DNA of 64,000 nucleotides from JAFGPL01 sp963781805 (lineage in GTDB: Bacteria; Bacteroidota; Bacteroidia; Bacteroidales; UBA10428), in contig CAWAHF010000004.1 in the NCBI GenBank assembly GCA_963781805.1, forward strand, positions 3,038,001 through 3,102,000. Reading direction: 5' to 3'. Within the stretch, counting starts at the first letter, position 1; every line of letters begins with the position of its first letter. The notes below the pieces were generated by a model. The model saw nothing but the letters and a program-made list of their open reading frames with translations, was not told where the DNA came from and did no database searches. Shown here piece by piece: positions 54,657-63,893 of the stretch. A program made the translations under genes and the position numbers.

Positions 54657-55271
54657 TTGCACCAGGTCGGTATATCGCATGACATCCAGAACTGATTTGT
54701 AGGTATTTTGAATAATTTCCTGCATGTTTCCTTTGTCAAACCACTGTATATCTGTTATATCCTCTTCGGTTTGCGGGACAGGTGGTTTTTCTCCGTAATA
54801 CCTCATTTCAAACCAGGAAGTTTTTTTAAGCACCATCTCATCTTTAAGCATATAGGTATGGTAAGTTGATAACAATGGATTAACAATAGTAATATCGTCG
54901 AATCCGCATTCTTCCATTACTTCACGTTTTGCAGCGATTTCAAAGGTTTCTTTATGATCCAGCTTGCCTTTGGGTAAATCCCATTTACCGCGTCTTTTAA
55001 TAAAAAGATATTTATCAGATGCATTTTTTATAAGCCCACCGGCTGCATTGATATTCAAAAAGCAGGAATGAAAAGCATCCCGTAGTTCATCAATATCATA
55101 ATGAAACAAAAATAAGGTGTCAATCCGCCGTAATCTGCTGTAAAAGTTAATAAGTTCCTTTAAATCAGGTATGCTCCGGTATTTATAAAATAAACCGAAT
55201 TTTACCTGAAAGTGTTTAGAGAACTCATCGGTAAGAAAAATTGTCCGGTCGTTAAAGAAAACTTTATACAT
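54651..55271 (-). CDS. Nudix hydrolase
   Basis: 206 residues. An N-terminal extension (1-75) of unknown role is followed by a Nudix domain: KRRGKWDLPKGKLDHKE leads into the box REVMEECGF, which satisfies Gx5Ex7REUxEExGU. It hydrolyses a nucleoside diphosphate linked to another group; the substrate cannot be read. Cytoplasmic. It is convergent with the TlpA-like gene and divergent from pyrE, with only 7 bases between the two start codons. Confidence 0.93.
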   Translation of the reverse strand: MYKVFFNDRTIFLTDEFSKHFQVKFGLFYKYRSIPDLKELINFYSRLRRIDTLFLFHYDIDELRDAFHSCFLNINAAGGLIKNASDKYLFIKRRGKWDLPKGKLDHKETFEIAAKREVMEECGFDDITIVNPLLSTYHTYMLKDEMVLKKTSWFEMRYYGEKPPVPQTEEDITDIQWFDKGNMQEIIQNTYKSVLDVMRYTDLVQL

Positions 55272-55274
55272 TTG
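55267..55274 (+). promoter_or_regulatory. -7 promoter element TACATTTG, pyrE
   Basis: Matches TAnnTTTG and ends only 4 bases before the pyrE ATG, predicting a leaderless or nearly leaderless pyrE mRNA. It overlaps the first codons of the divergent Nudix gene. Confidence 0.6.
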
Positions 55275-55278
55275 CGTT

Positions 55279-55911
55279 ATGGGAAAAACTGAACAAAAAA
55301 TAGCAAATCTTCTTCTACAAAATAAGGCAATTAAATTAAATCCTGCAAAACCTTTTCAATGGGCTTCAGGTTGGAACTCTCCGATTTATTGCGATAACCG
55401 TAAAACTCTGTCATATCCTGATATCAGAGATATTATCAGAGATGAATTTGTAAATCTTATTCAAAAAAAATTCGAGCGCGTCGGAGCTATCGCCGGAGTT
55501 GCCACAGGAGCCATCGCACAGGCCGCCCTTGTTGCAGATAAAATGAACCTGCCTATGCTGTATGTTCGTTCTTCGGCAAAATCACACGGACTTGAAAATC
55601 TTGTTGAAGGAGATCCCCAACCGGGTCAGCGGATAGTGGTTGTGGAAGATTTGATATCGACCGGAGGAAGCAGTCTCAAAGCTGTTGAAGCCTTGAGAAA
55701 TGCAGGTTGTGAGGTCATTGGAATGGTGGCGATTTTTACCTATGGATTCAGTCAATCCGAAGAAAAATTCCTGGAGGCAAATTGTAGCCTGTTTACCCTG
55801 AGCAATTATGAAATATTACTGGAACAAGCGTGTGACTCGGGGTATATAGATCTCCATCAACTCGAAGTATTAAAAAAATGGAGACAGGATCCCGAAAACT
55901 GGATGAAATAA
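55279..55911 (+). CDS. pyrE: Orotate phosphoribosyltransferase
   Basis: 210 residues, usual size. It carries the PRPP-binding motif VVVEDLISTGGSS and the FQWASGWNSPIYCDNRKTL start of the family. It joins orotate and PRPP to orotidine 5'-monophosphate in pyrimidine synthesis. Cytoplasmic. The next gene, an SRPBCC protein, follows by 10 bases and is probably co-transcribed. Confidence 0.97.
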   Translation: MGKTEQKIANLLLQNKAIKLNPAKPFQWASGWNSPIYCDNRKTLSYPDIRDIIRDEFVNLIQKKFERVGAIAGVATGAIAQAALVADKMNLPMLYVRSSAKSHGLENLVEGDPQPGQRIVVVEDLISTGGSSLKAVEALRNAGCEVIGMVAIFTYGFSQSEEKFLEANCSLFTLSNYEILLEQACDSGYIDLHQLEVLKKWRQDPENWMK

Positions 55912-55921
55912 AATTACATGT

Positions 55922-56350
55922 ATGCTAAAAATTGAAAGCAAAGTAGGGAAAATACCTGTTTCGGATGAAAAGGCCTTCCATTTTCTCTCCGATTTCAATA
56001 ATTTTAATTACCTGATACCTGAGGATAAAATTAAAAACTGGCATTCAACCGGAGATACCTGTCAGTTTACGGTGGATGGAATAGGTAACCTGGGATTGAA
56101 AATTATTGAAAAAGAACCTTATACACTTATAAAAATTTCAAGCGATGATCAAAGTAAATTCAGCTTTTTCCTTTGGATACAACTTAAAAGTGTAGCTGAG
56201 CTTGATACAAGAATTAAGCTGACAATTCATGCAGATATAAATCCTATGCTTCAGATGGTTGCTAAAAAACCCTTGCAGAAATTTGTCGATATGCTCGTAG
56301 ATCAATTGGTTCAGCATTTCCAGGGTGAAAACGAAAAAACCGATGGATAA
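55922..56350 (+). CDS. SRPBCC-fold protein
   Basis: 142 residues, cytoplasmic. The helix-grip (START/SRPBCC, polyketide-cyclase-like) pattern is KVGKIPVSDEKAFHFLSDFNNF, VDGIGNLGLKIIEKEPYTLIKI, and a long C-terminal helix. Such folds hold hydrophobic ligands; the ligand is unknown. It sits immediately after pyrE, an association I recall in other Bacteroidota but do not know the reason for. Confidence 0.85.
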   Translation: MLKIESKVGKIPVSDEKAFHFLSDFNNFNYLIPEDKIKNWHSTGDTCQFTVDGIGNLGLKIIEKEPYTLIKISSDDQSKFSFFLWIQLKSVAELDTRIKLTIHADINPMLQMVAKKPLQKFVDMLVDQLVQHFQGENEKTDG

Positions 56351-56361
56351 TCTTATATCAA

Positions 56362-56487
56362 TGTTGTTTAGTTAAGATGATCAATTATATAATGTCATCC
56401 TGAATTTATTTCAGGTTCTAATGATTTGTAGAGATGCTGAAATAAATTCAGCATGACTAAAGAAACGAAGATGCTTAACTAAACAAT
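56362..56487. mobile_element. MITE-like inverted-repeat element
   Basis: 126 bp bounded by TTGTTTAGTTAAGA and TCTTAACTAAACAA-type ends. The core is GTCATCCTGAATTTATTTCAGG paired with CTGAAATAAATTCAGCATGAC. Non-coding. The TTTAGTTAAG end is shared with 8185, and the CCTGAA core resembles that at 8.05 and 50.78 kb. It lies just after the SRPBCC gene. Confidence 0.72.
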
Positions 56488-56657
56488 AATGAATCTTATA
56501 TTCTGACGCTGCATCCGATCTATTCATCAACATGTTACTTTAAAACCTCTCATGTCTGGTTCTGTGCTTTATTTTATAATAGTTTCTTTGTCGGGTTGAT
56601 TGACTGATTCCACTTCCAAGGATTTTTCCCATCACTAAATTATCAGAAGATAATACT

Positions 56658-56665
56658 TATATTTG
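56658..56665 (+). promoter_or_regulatory. -7 promoter element TATATTTG, tgt
   Basis: Matches TAnnTTTG, 14 bases before the tgt ATG, so the leader is only about 7 bases. Confidence 0.6.
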
Positions 56666-56679
56666 ACCTGATTTTTATA

Positions 56680-57810
56680 ATGAAATTCGAAGTCACTCAT
56701 ACAGATAAGGCCACCAGAGCCCGTACCGGAAAAATAATTACCGACCATGGGATTATACACACCCCGATGTTTATGCCTGTTGGCACTGCGGGGAGTGTAA
56801 AAGGAGTTCATCAGAGGGAACTCGTGGAAGATATAGATTCTGAAATTGTTCTCAGCAATACCTACCATCTGTACCTGAGACCAGGTATAGAAATTATCAG
56901 TCGGGCAGGCGGATTGCACCGGTTTATGAACTGGAACAGACCGCTGCTTACCGACAGTGGAGGATATCAGGTATTTTCGCTTGCTGAAAACAGGAAACTC
57001 AAAGAAGAAGGAGCATATTTCAGTTCTCATATCGATGGATCAAAACATTTGTTTACGCCCGAAAATATCGTTGACATTCAACGGCAGATTGGCGCCGATA
57101 TCATAATGGCATTTGATGAATGTACACCCTATCCCTGCGATTACAAATATGCCAGAGATTCCATGAAATTAACACACCGATGGCTGGATAGAGGGATTAA
57201 ACGGTTTAATGAAAGCAAACCTCTGTATACCCATGACCAATACTTTATGCCGATCGTTCAGGGAAGTACCTATAAAGACTTACGAAAATATTCAGCTGAG
57301 ACCATTGCTTCCTTCGATATGACCGGAAACGCGATCGGAGGTCTTTCTGTTGGAGAACCTCAGGAAGAGATGTATGAAATGCTTGATATCGTTACGGGTA
57401 TTTTACCTGAATCAAAACCCCGTTACCTGATGGGAGTTGGTATGCCTGTAAATATACTCGAAGCCATCTCCCTCGGAGTGGATATGTTCGATTGTGTAAT
57501 TCCAACTCGAAATGGAAGAAATGGAATGTTATTTACACGTGAAGGCATCATCAATATAAAAAATAAAAAGTGGGAGGATGATTTTTCGCCTGTGGATGAA
57601 AATGGAACTTCCTTTGCAGATGCACAATATTCCAGGGCATATTTACGTCATTTGGTTACTTCGGGCGAAATGCTCGGAGCACAAATTGCAACCCTGCATA
57701 ATCTTGGATTTTATCTTTGGCTCGTAAGGGAAGCCGGCAGGAAAATTGCCGAAGGTGAATTTGCAAGCTGGAAAAAAATTATGATGAAAAAATTATCAGC
57801 CAGGATATGA
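56680..57810 (+). CDS. tgt: tRNA-guanine transglycosylase
   Basis: 376 residues. Key catalytic parts are present: TDSGGYQVFSL (D92), GGLSVGEP, and the nucleophile Asp in DCVIPTRNGRNG (D271). It exchanges guanine 34 for preQ1 in certain tRNAs. The zinc-binding CxCxxC that precedes YSRAYL in most bacteria is replaced (G309, S311 and D314 at the three Cys positions), while the later His (H340) is kept; I recall the same loss in other Bacteroidota. The stop overlaps the LptF/G gene by 4 bases (ATGA), so the two are co-translated. Confidence 0.95.
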   Translation: MKFEVTHTDKATRARTGKIITDHGIIHTPMFMPVGTAGSVKGVHQRELVEDIDSEIVLSNTYHLYLRPGIEIISRAGGLHRFMNWNRPLLTDSGGYQVFSLAENRKLKEEGAYFSSHIDGSKHLFTPENIVDIQRQIGADIIMAFDECTPYPCDYKYARDSMKLTHRWLDRGIKRFNESKPLYTHDQYFMPIVQGSTYKDLRKYSAETIASFDMTGNAIGGLSVGEPQEEMYEMLDIVTGILPESKPRYLMGVGMPVNILEAISLGVDMFDCVIPTRNGRNGMLFTREGIINIKNKKWEDDFSPVDENGTSFADAQYSRAYLRHLVTSGEMLGAQIATLHNLGFYLWLVREAGRKIAEGEFASWKKIMMKKLSARI

Positions 57811-58901
57811 GAAAGTTCGGCCTATATAAGATTGATGAATATATCATTAAAAAGTTTCTGGGAACTTTCATTTTTGCTATCATGCTTATCATCATGATTG
57901 CGGTGATTTTTGATTTTTCCGAGAAAATTGATGATTTTATCGAAAAGAACGCACCCCTGCATGCCATCATTTTTGATTATTATCTGAGTTTTATCCCCTA
58001 TTTCGCAGTGTTATTTATGCCTCTGTTTACCTTTATTGCCGTTATTTACTTTACATCGCGAATGGCTTCCAATACCGAAATTATTGCCATATTGAGCAGC
58101 GGTGTCAGTTTTAACCGGTTGATGCGACCTTACTTTATATCTGCTACGGTAATCGCCACATTTTCGTTCGTATTGAGTAATTTTATTATTCCTGGCTCGA
58201 CCCAAAAAATGCTGAATTTCGAAGAGCTTTACTACCGGAATAAACCCGCTGTATTCAGAATGATAAATGTGCATCGTCAGATTAAACCCGGAGTTATTAT
58301 TTACCTGGAAAATTTTAATACCTATAATAATTCCGGTAGAAAATTTTCGATTGAGAAATTTGAACATGGGAAATTGGTATCCAAATTGCTTTCAGATGAC
58401 ATTCGATGGGATTCCACAAAAAACAAATGGACTATACGTAACTACTACATTAGAACGTATGTTGGAGATGATCAGAAAATTACTTCAGGTCGAACCATCG
58501 ATACCACATTGAATATAACTCCCGAAGAATTTAAACGCCGGGATAATGCCATTCAGGCAATGAACTATAATCAACTAAATAAATTTATTGCTACACAAAA
58601 ATTGCAGGGCTCATCTAACATTGAGCTGGCGCTTATCGAAAAATATAAAAGATTTTCATTTCCGTTTTCCACTTTTATATTAACATTGATCGGAGTTTCG
58701 GTGTCTTCACGTAAAGCAAAAGGAGGCATAGGTATGCATATTGGAGTGGGCCTGTTAATTAGTTTTTCCTATATCCTGTTTATGCAATTTTCCACACAGT
58801 TTTCTATCGGTGGAACATTAAGTCCATTATTGGCAGTCTGGTTACCAAACATCATTTTCGCCTTTATTGCCTTTCTGCTCTATCGTCTTGCACCCAAATA
58901 G
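57807..58901 (+). CDS. LptF/LptG-family permease
   Basis: 364 residues with the family's six-helix layout: three N-terminal helices (about 15-35, 52-75, 98-120), a large periplasmic beta domain (about 130-265), and three C-terminal helices (about 280-360). The opening LYKIDEYIIKKFLGTF matches YjgP/YjgQ proteins. These form the inner-membrane channel of the lipopolysaccharide export machine with LptB. Bacteroidota often carry several copies; which subunit this is cannot be told. Downstream of tgt by overlap. Confidence 0.93.
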   Translation: MRKFGLYKIDEYIIKKFLGTFIFAIMLIIMIAVIFDFSEKIDDFIEKNAPLHAIIFDYYLSFIPYFAVLFMPLFTFIAVIYFTSRMASNTEIIAILSSGVSFNRLMRPYFISATVIATFSFVLSNFIIPGSTQKMLNFEELYYRNKPAVFRMINVHRQIKPGVIIYLENFNTYNNSGRKFSIEKFEHGKLVSKLLSDDIRWDSTKNKWTIRNYYIRTYVGDDQKITSGRTIDTTLNITPEEFKRRDNAIQAMNYNQLNKFIATQKLQGSSNIELALIEKYKRFSFPFSTFILTLIGVSVSSRKAKGGIGMHIGVGLLISFSYILFMQFSTQFSIGGTLSPLLAVWLPNIIFAFIAFLLYRLAPK

Positions 58902-58999
58902 AATGGTTTGGCTAATCTCAGTTCCCTTCTAACCGAAGACGTTACAATAACATTCAATCAAATAGAAAATTCTTTTCTGGGAAATAACATTCTTTTTCT

Positions 59000-59007
59000 T
59001 ATTTTTG
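59000..59007 (+). promoter_or_regulatory. -7 promoter element TATTTTTG
   Basis: Matches TAnnTTTG, 178 bases before the carboxylase start, so a leader of about 170 bases. Less certain because T-rich. Confidence 0.45.
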
Positions 59008-59185
59008 TCCAGCTTTAGTATACTTATCGAGGTTGCAAATACTTACATAAATTTTATATTATCAAATACTTACAAATGCTTTTCAGATTTTTCTATTAGT
59101 TAAAATAAGCTAATTTAACATCTAAATAATATCGAAAAGTAAAGGTTTCAATTTACATAATATCCTAATTCTAATATAAAGCATC

Positions 59186-60730
59186 ATGGCACTTAAAAAG
59201 AAAATTCAGGAACTAAAAAAAAGACGCGAGCAGGTTCAGATGGGCGGTGGAGAAAAAGCTATCGAGAAACAAATTGCGATGGGAAAACTTACAGCCCGCG
59301 AACGGATTATCAAACTTCTGGATGAAAACTCATTCCAGGAATATGATCTTTTTGTGGAGCATGAAGCACGTGATTTTGATATGGATAAGAAAGTGCTGCA
59401 TGGAGATGGTGTAATCATCGGGTCCGGTACCATGTATGGAAAATCGGTGTGTGTCTTTGCACAAGATTTTACGGTAGCCGGAGGATCGTTGGGATTAATG
59501 CACTCGAGGAAAATCATTAAAATCATGGATCATGCCTTAAAAATGCGGGTTCCGTTAATAGGTATAAACGACTCAGGAGGTGCCAGAATTCAGGAAGGAG
59601 TAAATTCACTTGCAGGATACGGCGAAATATTTTTCCGAAATACCATTTCTTCAGGCGTTATCCCGCAAATTTCCGTAATACTTGGTCCATGTGCCGGAGG
59701 AGCAGTTTATTCACCTGCGCTTACTGATTTTGTTTTTGTGGTGAACAACATTTCCAAAATGTTTATCACCGGTCCCGAAGTGATCAAGACAGTTCTTGGA
59801 GAAGAAATTTCTATGGAAGATTTGGGTGGCGCCAAAGTGCATAGCGAGATTACAGGAAATGCCCATTTTTATGCAGAGAGTGAGCATGAATGCTTTGAAC
59901 AGATTAAGAAACTTATGTCATTTATCCCCTGGAGCAACCAGACCAAAGCGATAAAGTATGAAAGCAAACTTCCATTACCTGAATTTAATATCGAAAACAT
60001 TGTGCCGGATGATCCCCGTCTGCCCTATGATGTAAGAGATGTAGTTAAATCGATTGTAGATAGCTCGGAATTTTTTGAAATACAGGAAAACTGGGCAAAA
60101 AACATGGTAATTGGTTTTGGTCGGATGAATGGAGAAACCTGTGGCTTTGTCTGTAACCAACCCCTGGTACTTGCAGGTGTGCTCGATGTGGATTCGTCAG
60201 ATAAGGCTGCCCGGTTTATTCGGTATTGCGATTCCTTTGATATTCCTATTATTACATTGGTTGATTTGCCTGGTTACCTCCCTGGCGTTGATCAGGAACA
60301 CGCGGGTGTTATCCGGCACGGGGCCAAAGTATTGTATGCATATAGTGAAGCCACCGTTCCAAAAATGACTGTAATTTTGAGAAAAGCTTACGGAGGTGGA
60401 TATATTGCAATGGGATCACGTCATCTGCGGGCAGATTTTGTATTTGCATGGCCAGCTGCTGAAATTGCAGTTATGGGTCCCGAAGGTGCTGCAAATATTA
60501 TTTTCAGGAAGGAAATAATGAATGCGGAAGATCCGGATAAAATGCGAAAGGAAAAGGTAGAAGAATACAAGCAGAAATTTGCCAATCCTTATGTTGCAGC
60601 GGCACGGGGATATATCGATTCTGTGATTGAACCGTCCGAAACAAGAGATATCCTGCTGCACGGTATTGATGTGGCCAAACATAAATCGGTTTCGCTTCCT
60701 GCCAAGAAGCATGGAATTCCTCCATTTTAG
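59186..60730 (+). CDS. Biotin-dependent acyl-CoA carboxylase/decarboxylase beta subunit
   Basis: 514 residues. A carboxyltransferase with two crotonase-like halves: the N-terminal half carries GGARIQEGVNSLAGYGEIFF and LGPCAGGAVYSP, the C-terminal half DLPGYLPGVDQEHAGVIRHG and RKAYGGGYIAMGS. It matches propionyl-CoA carboxylase beta and the methylmalonyl-CoA decarboxylase alpha subunit (MmdA), which handle propionyl-/methylmalonyl-CoA interconversion. In Bacteroidota this enzyme often serves propionate formation. It is followed 44 bases later by a biotin-carrier gene, so the two likely form one complex. Confidence 0.93.
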   Translation: MALKKKIQELKKRREQVQMGGGEKAIEKQIAMGKLTARERIIKLLDENSFQEYDLFVEHEARDFDMDKKVLHGDGVIIGSGTMYGKSVCVFAQDFTVAGGSLGLMHSRKIIKIMDHALKMRVPLIGINDSGGARIQEGVNSLAGYGEIFFRNTISSGVIPQISVILGPCAGGAVYSPALTDFVFVVNNISKMFITGPEVIKTVLGEEISMEDLGGAKVHSEITGNAHFYAESEHECFEQIKKLMSFIPWSNQTKAIKYESKLPLPEFNIENIVPDDPRLPYDVRDVVKSIVDSSEFFEIQENWAKNMVIGFGRMNGETCGFVCNQPLVLAGVLDVDSSDKAARFIRYCDSFDIPIITLVDLPGYLPGVDQEHAGVIRHGAKVLYAYSEATVPKMTVILRKAYGGGYIAMGSRHLRADFVFAWPAAEIAVMGPEGAANIIFRKEIMNAEDPDKMRKEKVEEYKQKFANPYVAAARGYIDSVIEPSETRDILLHGIDVAKHKSVSLPAKKHGIPPF

Positions 60731-60774
60731 ACTTCTCATTGCTTCAACTCTTTTGCTTTATTAAACCTGATATT

Positions 60775-61119
60775 ATGAAAAAAACAAAAAATAACGAACC
60801 TGATTGCGGAAAATTAAAGTGTAAAACCCTGATAATTAATGGTGAAAAGTACAGCACGCTTTTTACCGAAAAATTTGAAAACCGAAAGAAATGGGAAAAA
60901 ACGGATACACGAAAAGTTCTTTCTTTCTTACCGGGCACTGTTCTTGAATTGTATACCAAACCCGGCGATATGGTTGAAAAAGATGAGATAATGCTGGTAC
61001 TGGAAGCAATGAAAATGCAAAATACCTATTATTATCCTCATTCAGGCAGGATTAAAAATGTGAATATCAACGTAGGGGATAGAATTCCGAAAGGATTTGT
61101 AATGATTGAATATGAATGA
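60775..61119 (+). CDS. Biotin carboxyl carrier protein
   Basis: 114 residues from ATG 60775; a TTG-started longer frame at 60739 is unlikely. The C-terminal ~75 residues form a biotinyl domain with the biotinylation motif LVLEAMKMQN (Lys between two Met). An N-terminal linker with KLKCKTLIINGEKYSTLFTEKFENR resembles other carboxylase-linked carriers. It carries CO2 on biotin to the carboxyltransferase encoded just upstream. No biotin carboxylase or membrane subunit is in the window. Confidence 0.92.
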   Translation: MKKTKNNEPDCGKLKCKTLIINGEKYSTLFTEKFENRKKWEKTDTRKVLSFLPGTVLELYTKPGDMVEKDEIMLVLEAMKMQNTYYYPHSGRIKNVNINVGDRIPKGFVMIEYE

Positions 61120-61126
61120 TTCTATC

Positions 61127-61951
61127 TTACATCATCCTTCCGCACCAATTGAAATAATCATTTATAAGTTCCAGATTCGTTGGAATTACCGAAAACAGAC
61201 CATAAACTGCTGATCCACTTCCGGACATGGACGCATACAGAGCGCCAAGTTGATACAGGATATCTTTAATTTCTTTAATCTCAGGATATTTTTTGAATAC
61301 ATTTAGTTCAAAATCGTTTATTATGGTATCTTTCCACGTTTTCACAGGATATGTTACGAGAACATCCAGAGATTTCTCCGGAATTACAGGCAATGCTGAG
61401 GCATATGCTTCGGGAGTACTAACATGTATTCCCGGCCAGACAATCAACAGAAAAAATCCGCCGAGTTTTAGTTCTACTGTTTTGAATTTATCTCCCCGTT
61501 CGTAAGCAAAAACCGGATTATTTTTGACAAAAAAAGGACAATCGCTACCTATTGAAGCTGCCATTTTTTCAAGCTCAATGGGTGTAAAACCGGAATGAAA
61601 CATCGAATTTAATGCCGTAAGCATGAATGAAGCATCCGATGAACCCCCTCCCAAGCCGGCGCCTGGCGGTACTATTTTATGCAAATAAACAGATACTCCC
61701 GGAAGCGGTTTTTGCTGATTCATTAACCTGTAAGCTTTCACAACGAGATTCTCAGACGGATCTCCCGAAACCGGAATGCCGGAAACAATAAGTTTACAAC
61801 TTCCTTCAGGGATATTCGGATCTTCTATAATTTCGAGGATGTCACTCAGGGAAATCGGATAAAAGACAGTTTCAATATCATGATAACCATCCTCCCTTTT
61901 ACTGACAATATTCAACCCGATATTTATCTTCGAAGTTGGAAAACAAATCAT
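61127..61951 (-). CDS. ispE: 4-diphosphocytidyl-2-C-methyl-D-erythritol kinase
   Basis: 274 residues, normal length. GHMP-kinase motifs: PTSKINIGLNIVSKREDGYHDI at the start (substrate Lys/Asn), the phosphate loop PPGAGLGGGSSDASF, and ASMSGSGSAVYGLF near the end. It phosphorylates CDP-methylerythritol in the non-mevalonate isoprenoid pathway. Cytoplasmic. Convergent with the biotin-carrier gene (7-base gap between stops); divergent from dnaB. Confidence 0.97.
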   Translation of the reverse strand: MICFPTSKINIGLNIVSKREDGYHDIETVFYPISLSDILEIIEDPNIPEGSCKLIVSGIPVSGDPSENLVVKAYRLMNQQKPLPGVSVYLHKIVPPGAGLGGGSSDASFMLTALNSMFHSGFTPIELEKMAASIGSDCPFFVKNNPVFAYERGDKFKTVELKLGGFFLLIVWPGIHVSTPEAYASALPVIPEKSLDVLVTYPVKTWKDTIINDFELNVFKKYPEIKEIKDILYQLGALYASMSGSGSAVYGLFSVIPTNLELINDYFNWCGRMM

Positions 61952-61967
61952 ACAGCAATCCTTTTTA

Positions 61968-61975
61968 CAAAATTA
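61968..61975 (-). promoter_or_regulatory. -7 promoter element of ispE
   Basis: Complement reads TAATTTTG (TAnnTTTG), 16 bases before the ispE start codon. Confidence 0.55.
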
Positions 61976-62098
61976 ATCATCATGTAAGTGGCGACAGTAA
62001 ATACTTTTAACCGGTTTTTAACAATTGCTCCTTTAGGTACTGAAAAAAGTGTTCATAAAGAATTTCCGGCATTTTTGTTTAAATGCACCATCTTATCT

Positions 62099-62106
62099 TA
62101 CTTTTG
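62099..62106 (+). promoter_or_regulatory. -7 promoter element TACTTTTG, dnaB
   Basis: Matches TAnnTTTG. A TTTG about 21 bases upstream (62074-62077) can serve as the -33 element. Leader about 55 bases. Confidence 0.62.
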
Positions 62107-62168
62107 TAAGGCAGGTACCTGTAAGGTATAATTGTGTTTAAATACTTATTTTTTAATTAGTTGCAACA

Positions 62169-63698
62169 ATGGCTCAAAAAAGAAATGTTCCTCAGATGAA
62201 ATCAAACCCAATCGATATGGAATTGGGTAAAATACCTCCGCAAGCACTTGAACTGGAAGAAGTGGTGCTTGGAGCCGTTATGCTTGAAAAGGATGCTGTT
62301 GTTGAAGTAATGGACATTCTAACGCCCGAATGTTTTTACAAAGATGAACATCAGAAAATCTTTAAAGTGATTATTGATTTATCAACCAACGATAAAGCAA
62401 TTGATATTCTCACAGTTACAGAAGAATTAAGAAAAAATAAACAACTCGATGAAGTAGGAGGCCCATTATACATAACCCAGTTGACAAATCGTGTAGCCTC
62501 GGCTGCTCATGTTGAATTTCATGCAAGAATTGTTGCACAGAAATTTATCCAGCGTGAACTTATTCGAATATCATCCGAAATTCAAAGCCGCGCATTCGAT
62601 GACAGTATAGATGTTAATGATTTGCTTGATTTTTCAGAAAGTGAACTGTTTAATGTTGCACAGGGAAATATTAAGAAGGAGACGATTAAACTTAATCTAC
62701 TTATCAAAGAAGCAATTACCCAGATTGAAGAAGCCGGAAAACGTGAAGATAGCCTGATAGGAGTCCCTTCGGGTTTTACTAAACTCGACAGGTTAACCAG
62801 CGGCTGGCAGAAATCCGACCTGGTGATTGTCGCCGCCCGTCCCTCGATGGGAAAAACAGCATTTGTTCTTTCTATGGCAAGAAGTATGGCTGTGCTGAAT
62901 AACAAGTCGGTTGCATTATTTTCACTTGAAATGTCTTCGCTGCAATTGGTAAATCGATTGATTGTTGCAGAAACAGAACTGCCTTCCAACAGGATAAGAA
63001 ATGGCCGGTTGAAGGATTACGAATGGGAACAGCTCGATTATAAAATCAAAAGTCTGGTAGATGCACCCATATTTATAGACGACACACCCGCAATTTCTAT
63101 TTTCGAGTTAAGAGCTAAGTGTAGGAGGTTAAAGCGATTGCACAACATCGACATAATTATTATTGACTACCTGCAATTGATGTCAGGAATACCGGAAAAT
63201 AAGGGAAACAGGGAACAGGAAGTCAGCACAATATCCCGGGCGCTGAAAGGTATAGCAAAAGAACTGGATGTCCCCGTTATAGCTCTTTCACAGCTTAATC
63301 GTTCGGTTGAAATAAGATCGGGAAGCAAAAGACCTCAATTATCAGACTTAAGGGAATCGGGAGCCATTGAACAGGATGCTGATATGGTTATTTTTATCCA
63401 TCGACCGGAAAAATACGGCTTCATGGAAGACGAAGAAGGGAACTCATTGAAAGGGTTGGCTGAGATTATTCTTGCCAAGCACCGGAACGGGCCTATCGGT
63501 GATGTAATTCTACGATTCAAGGAAGATTTTGCCAAATTTGTGGATATTGAAGATGATTACATTGCACCACTTGATGAAGATTCACCAAAAGAACCTCTAA
63601 CGGTTGGATCAAGAATGAACGAAGACCCTGGTTCGGTGAATATAAATAATGCTGACCTGAAAAAAAACAGTGATTTCAATGATGAGGTACCTTTTTAA
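62169..63698 (+). CDS. dnaB: Replicative DNA helicase DnaB
   Basis: 509 residues. An N-terminal DnaB domain (about 20-125; IPPQALELEEVVLGAVMLEKDA) is joined by a linker to the RecA-like motor (about 180-450): Walker A ARPSMGKTAF, Walker B IIIIDYLQLM, and the arginine-finger region LRESGAIEQDADMVIFIHRP. It unwinds DNA at the replication fork as a hexamer and loads primase. There is no intein; the C-terminal tail is acidic and variable. Confidence 0.97.
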   Translation: MAQKRNVPQMKSNPIDMELGKIPPQALELEEVVLGAVMLEKDAVVEVMDILTPECFYKDEHQKIFKVIIDLSTNDKAIDILTVTEELRKNKQLDEVGGPLYITQLTNRVASAAHVEFHARIVAQKFIQRELIRISSEIQSRAFDDSIDVNDLLDFSESELFNVAQGNIKKETIKLNLLIKEAITQIEEAGKREDSLIGVPSGFTKLDRLTSGWQKSDLVIVAARPSMGKTAFVLSMARSMAVLNNKSVALFSLEMSSLQLVNRLIVAETELPSNRIRNGRLKDYEWEQLDYKIKSLVDAPIFIDDTPAISIFELRAKCRRLKRLHNIDIIIIDYLQLMSGIPENKGNREQEVSTISRALKGIAKELDVPVIALSQLNRSVEIRSGSKRPQLSDLRESGAIEQDADMVIFIHRPEKYGFMEDEEGNSLKGLAEIILAKHRNGPIGDVILRFKEDFAKFVDIEDDYIAPLDEDSPKEPLTVGSRMNEDPGSVNINNADLKKNSDFNDEVPF

Positions 63699-63842
63699 AT
63701 ATCTTCAGAAGATAATGATATTCAATTACTAATATCCCTGCAATTGTTTACAGAATATTCGAATTTGTGCTTTTTGATAATTAAAATTTGTTCACACAGC
63801 TTTATTAAATTCAAAAAGATTTTTTTGTATTAAAAAATTATA

Positions 63843-63850
63843 TAATTTTG
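63843..63850 (+). promoter_or_regulatory. -7 promoter element TAATTTTG, rpsT
   Basis: Matches TAnnTTTG, about 44 bases before the rpsT ATG. Confidence 0.6.
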
Positions 63851-63893
63851 TCGCCTCAAAATCATTGGTAAATTTATTATTTAATAAAGAACG

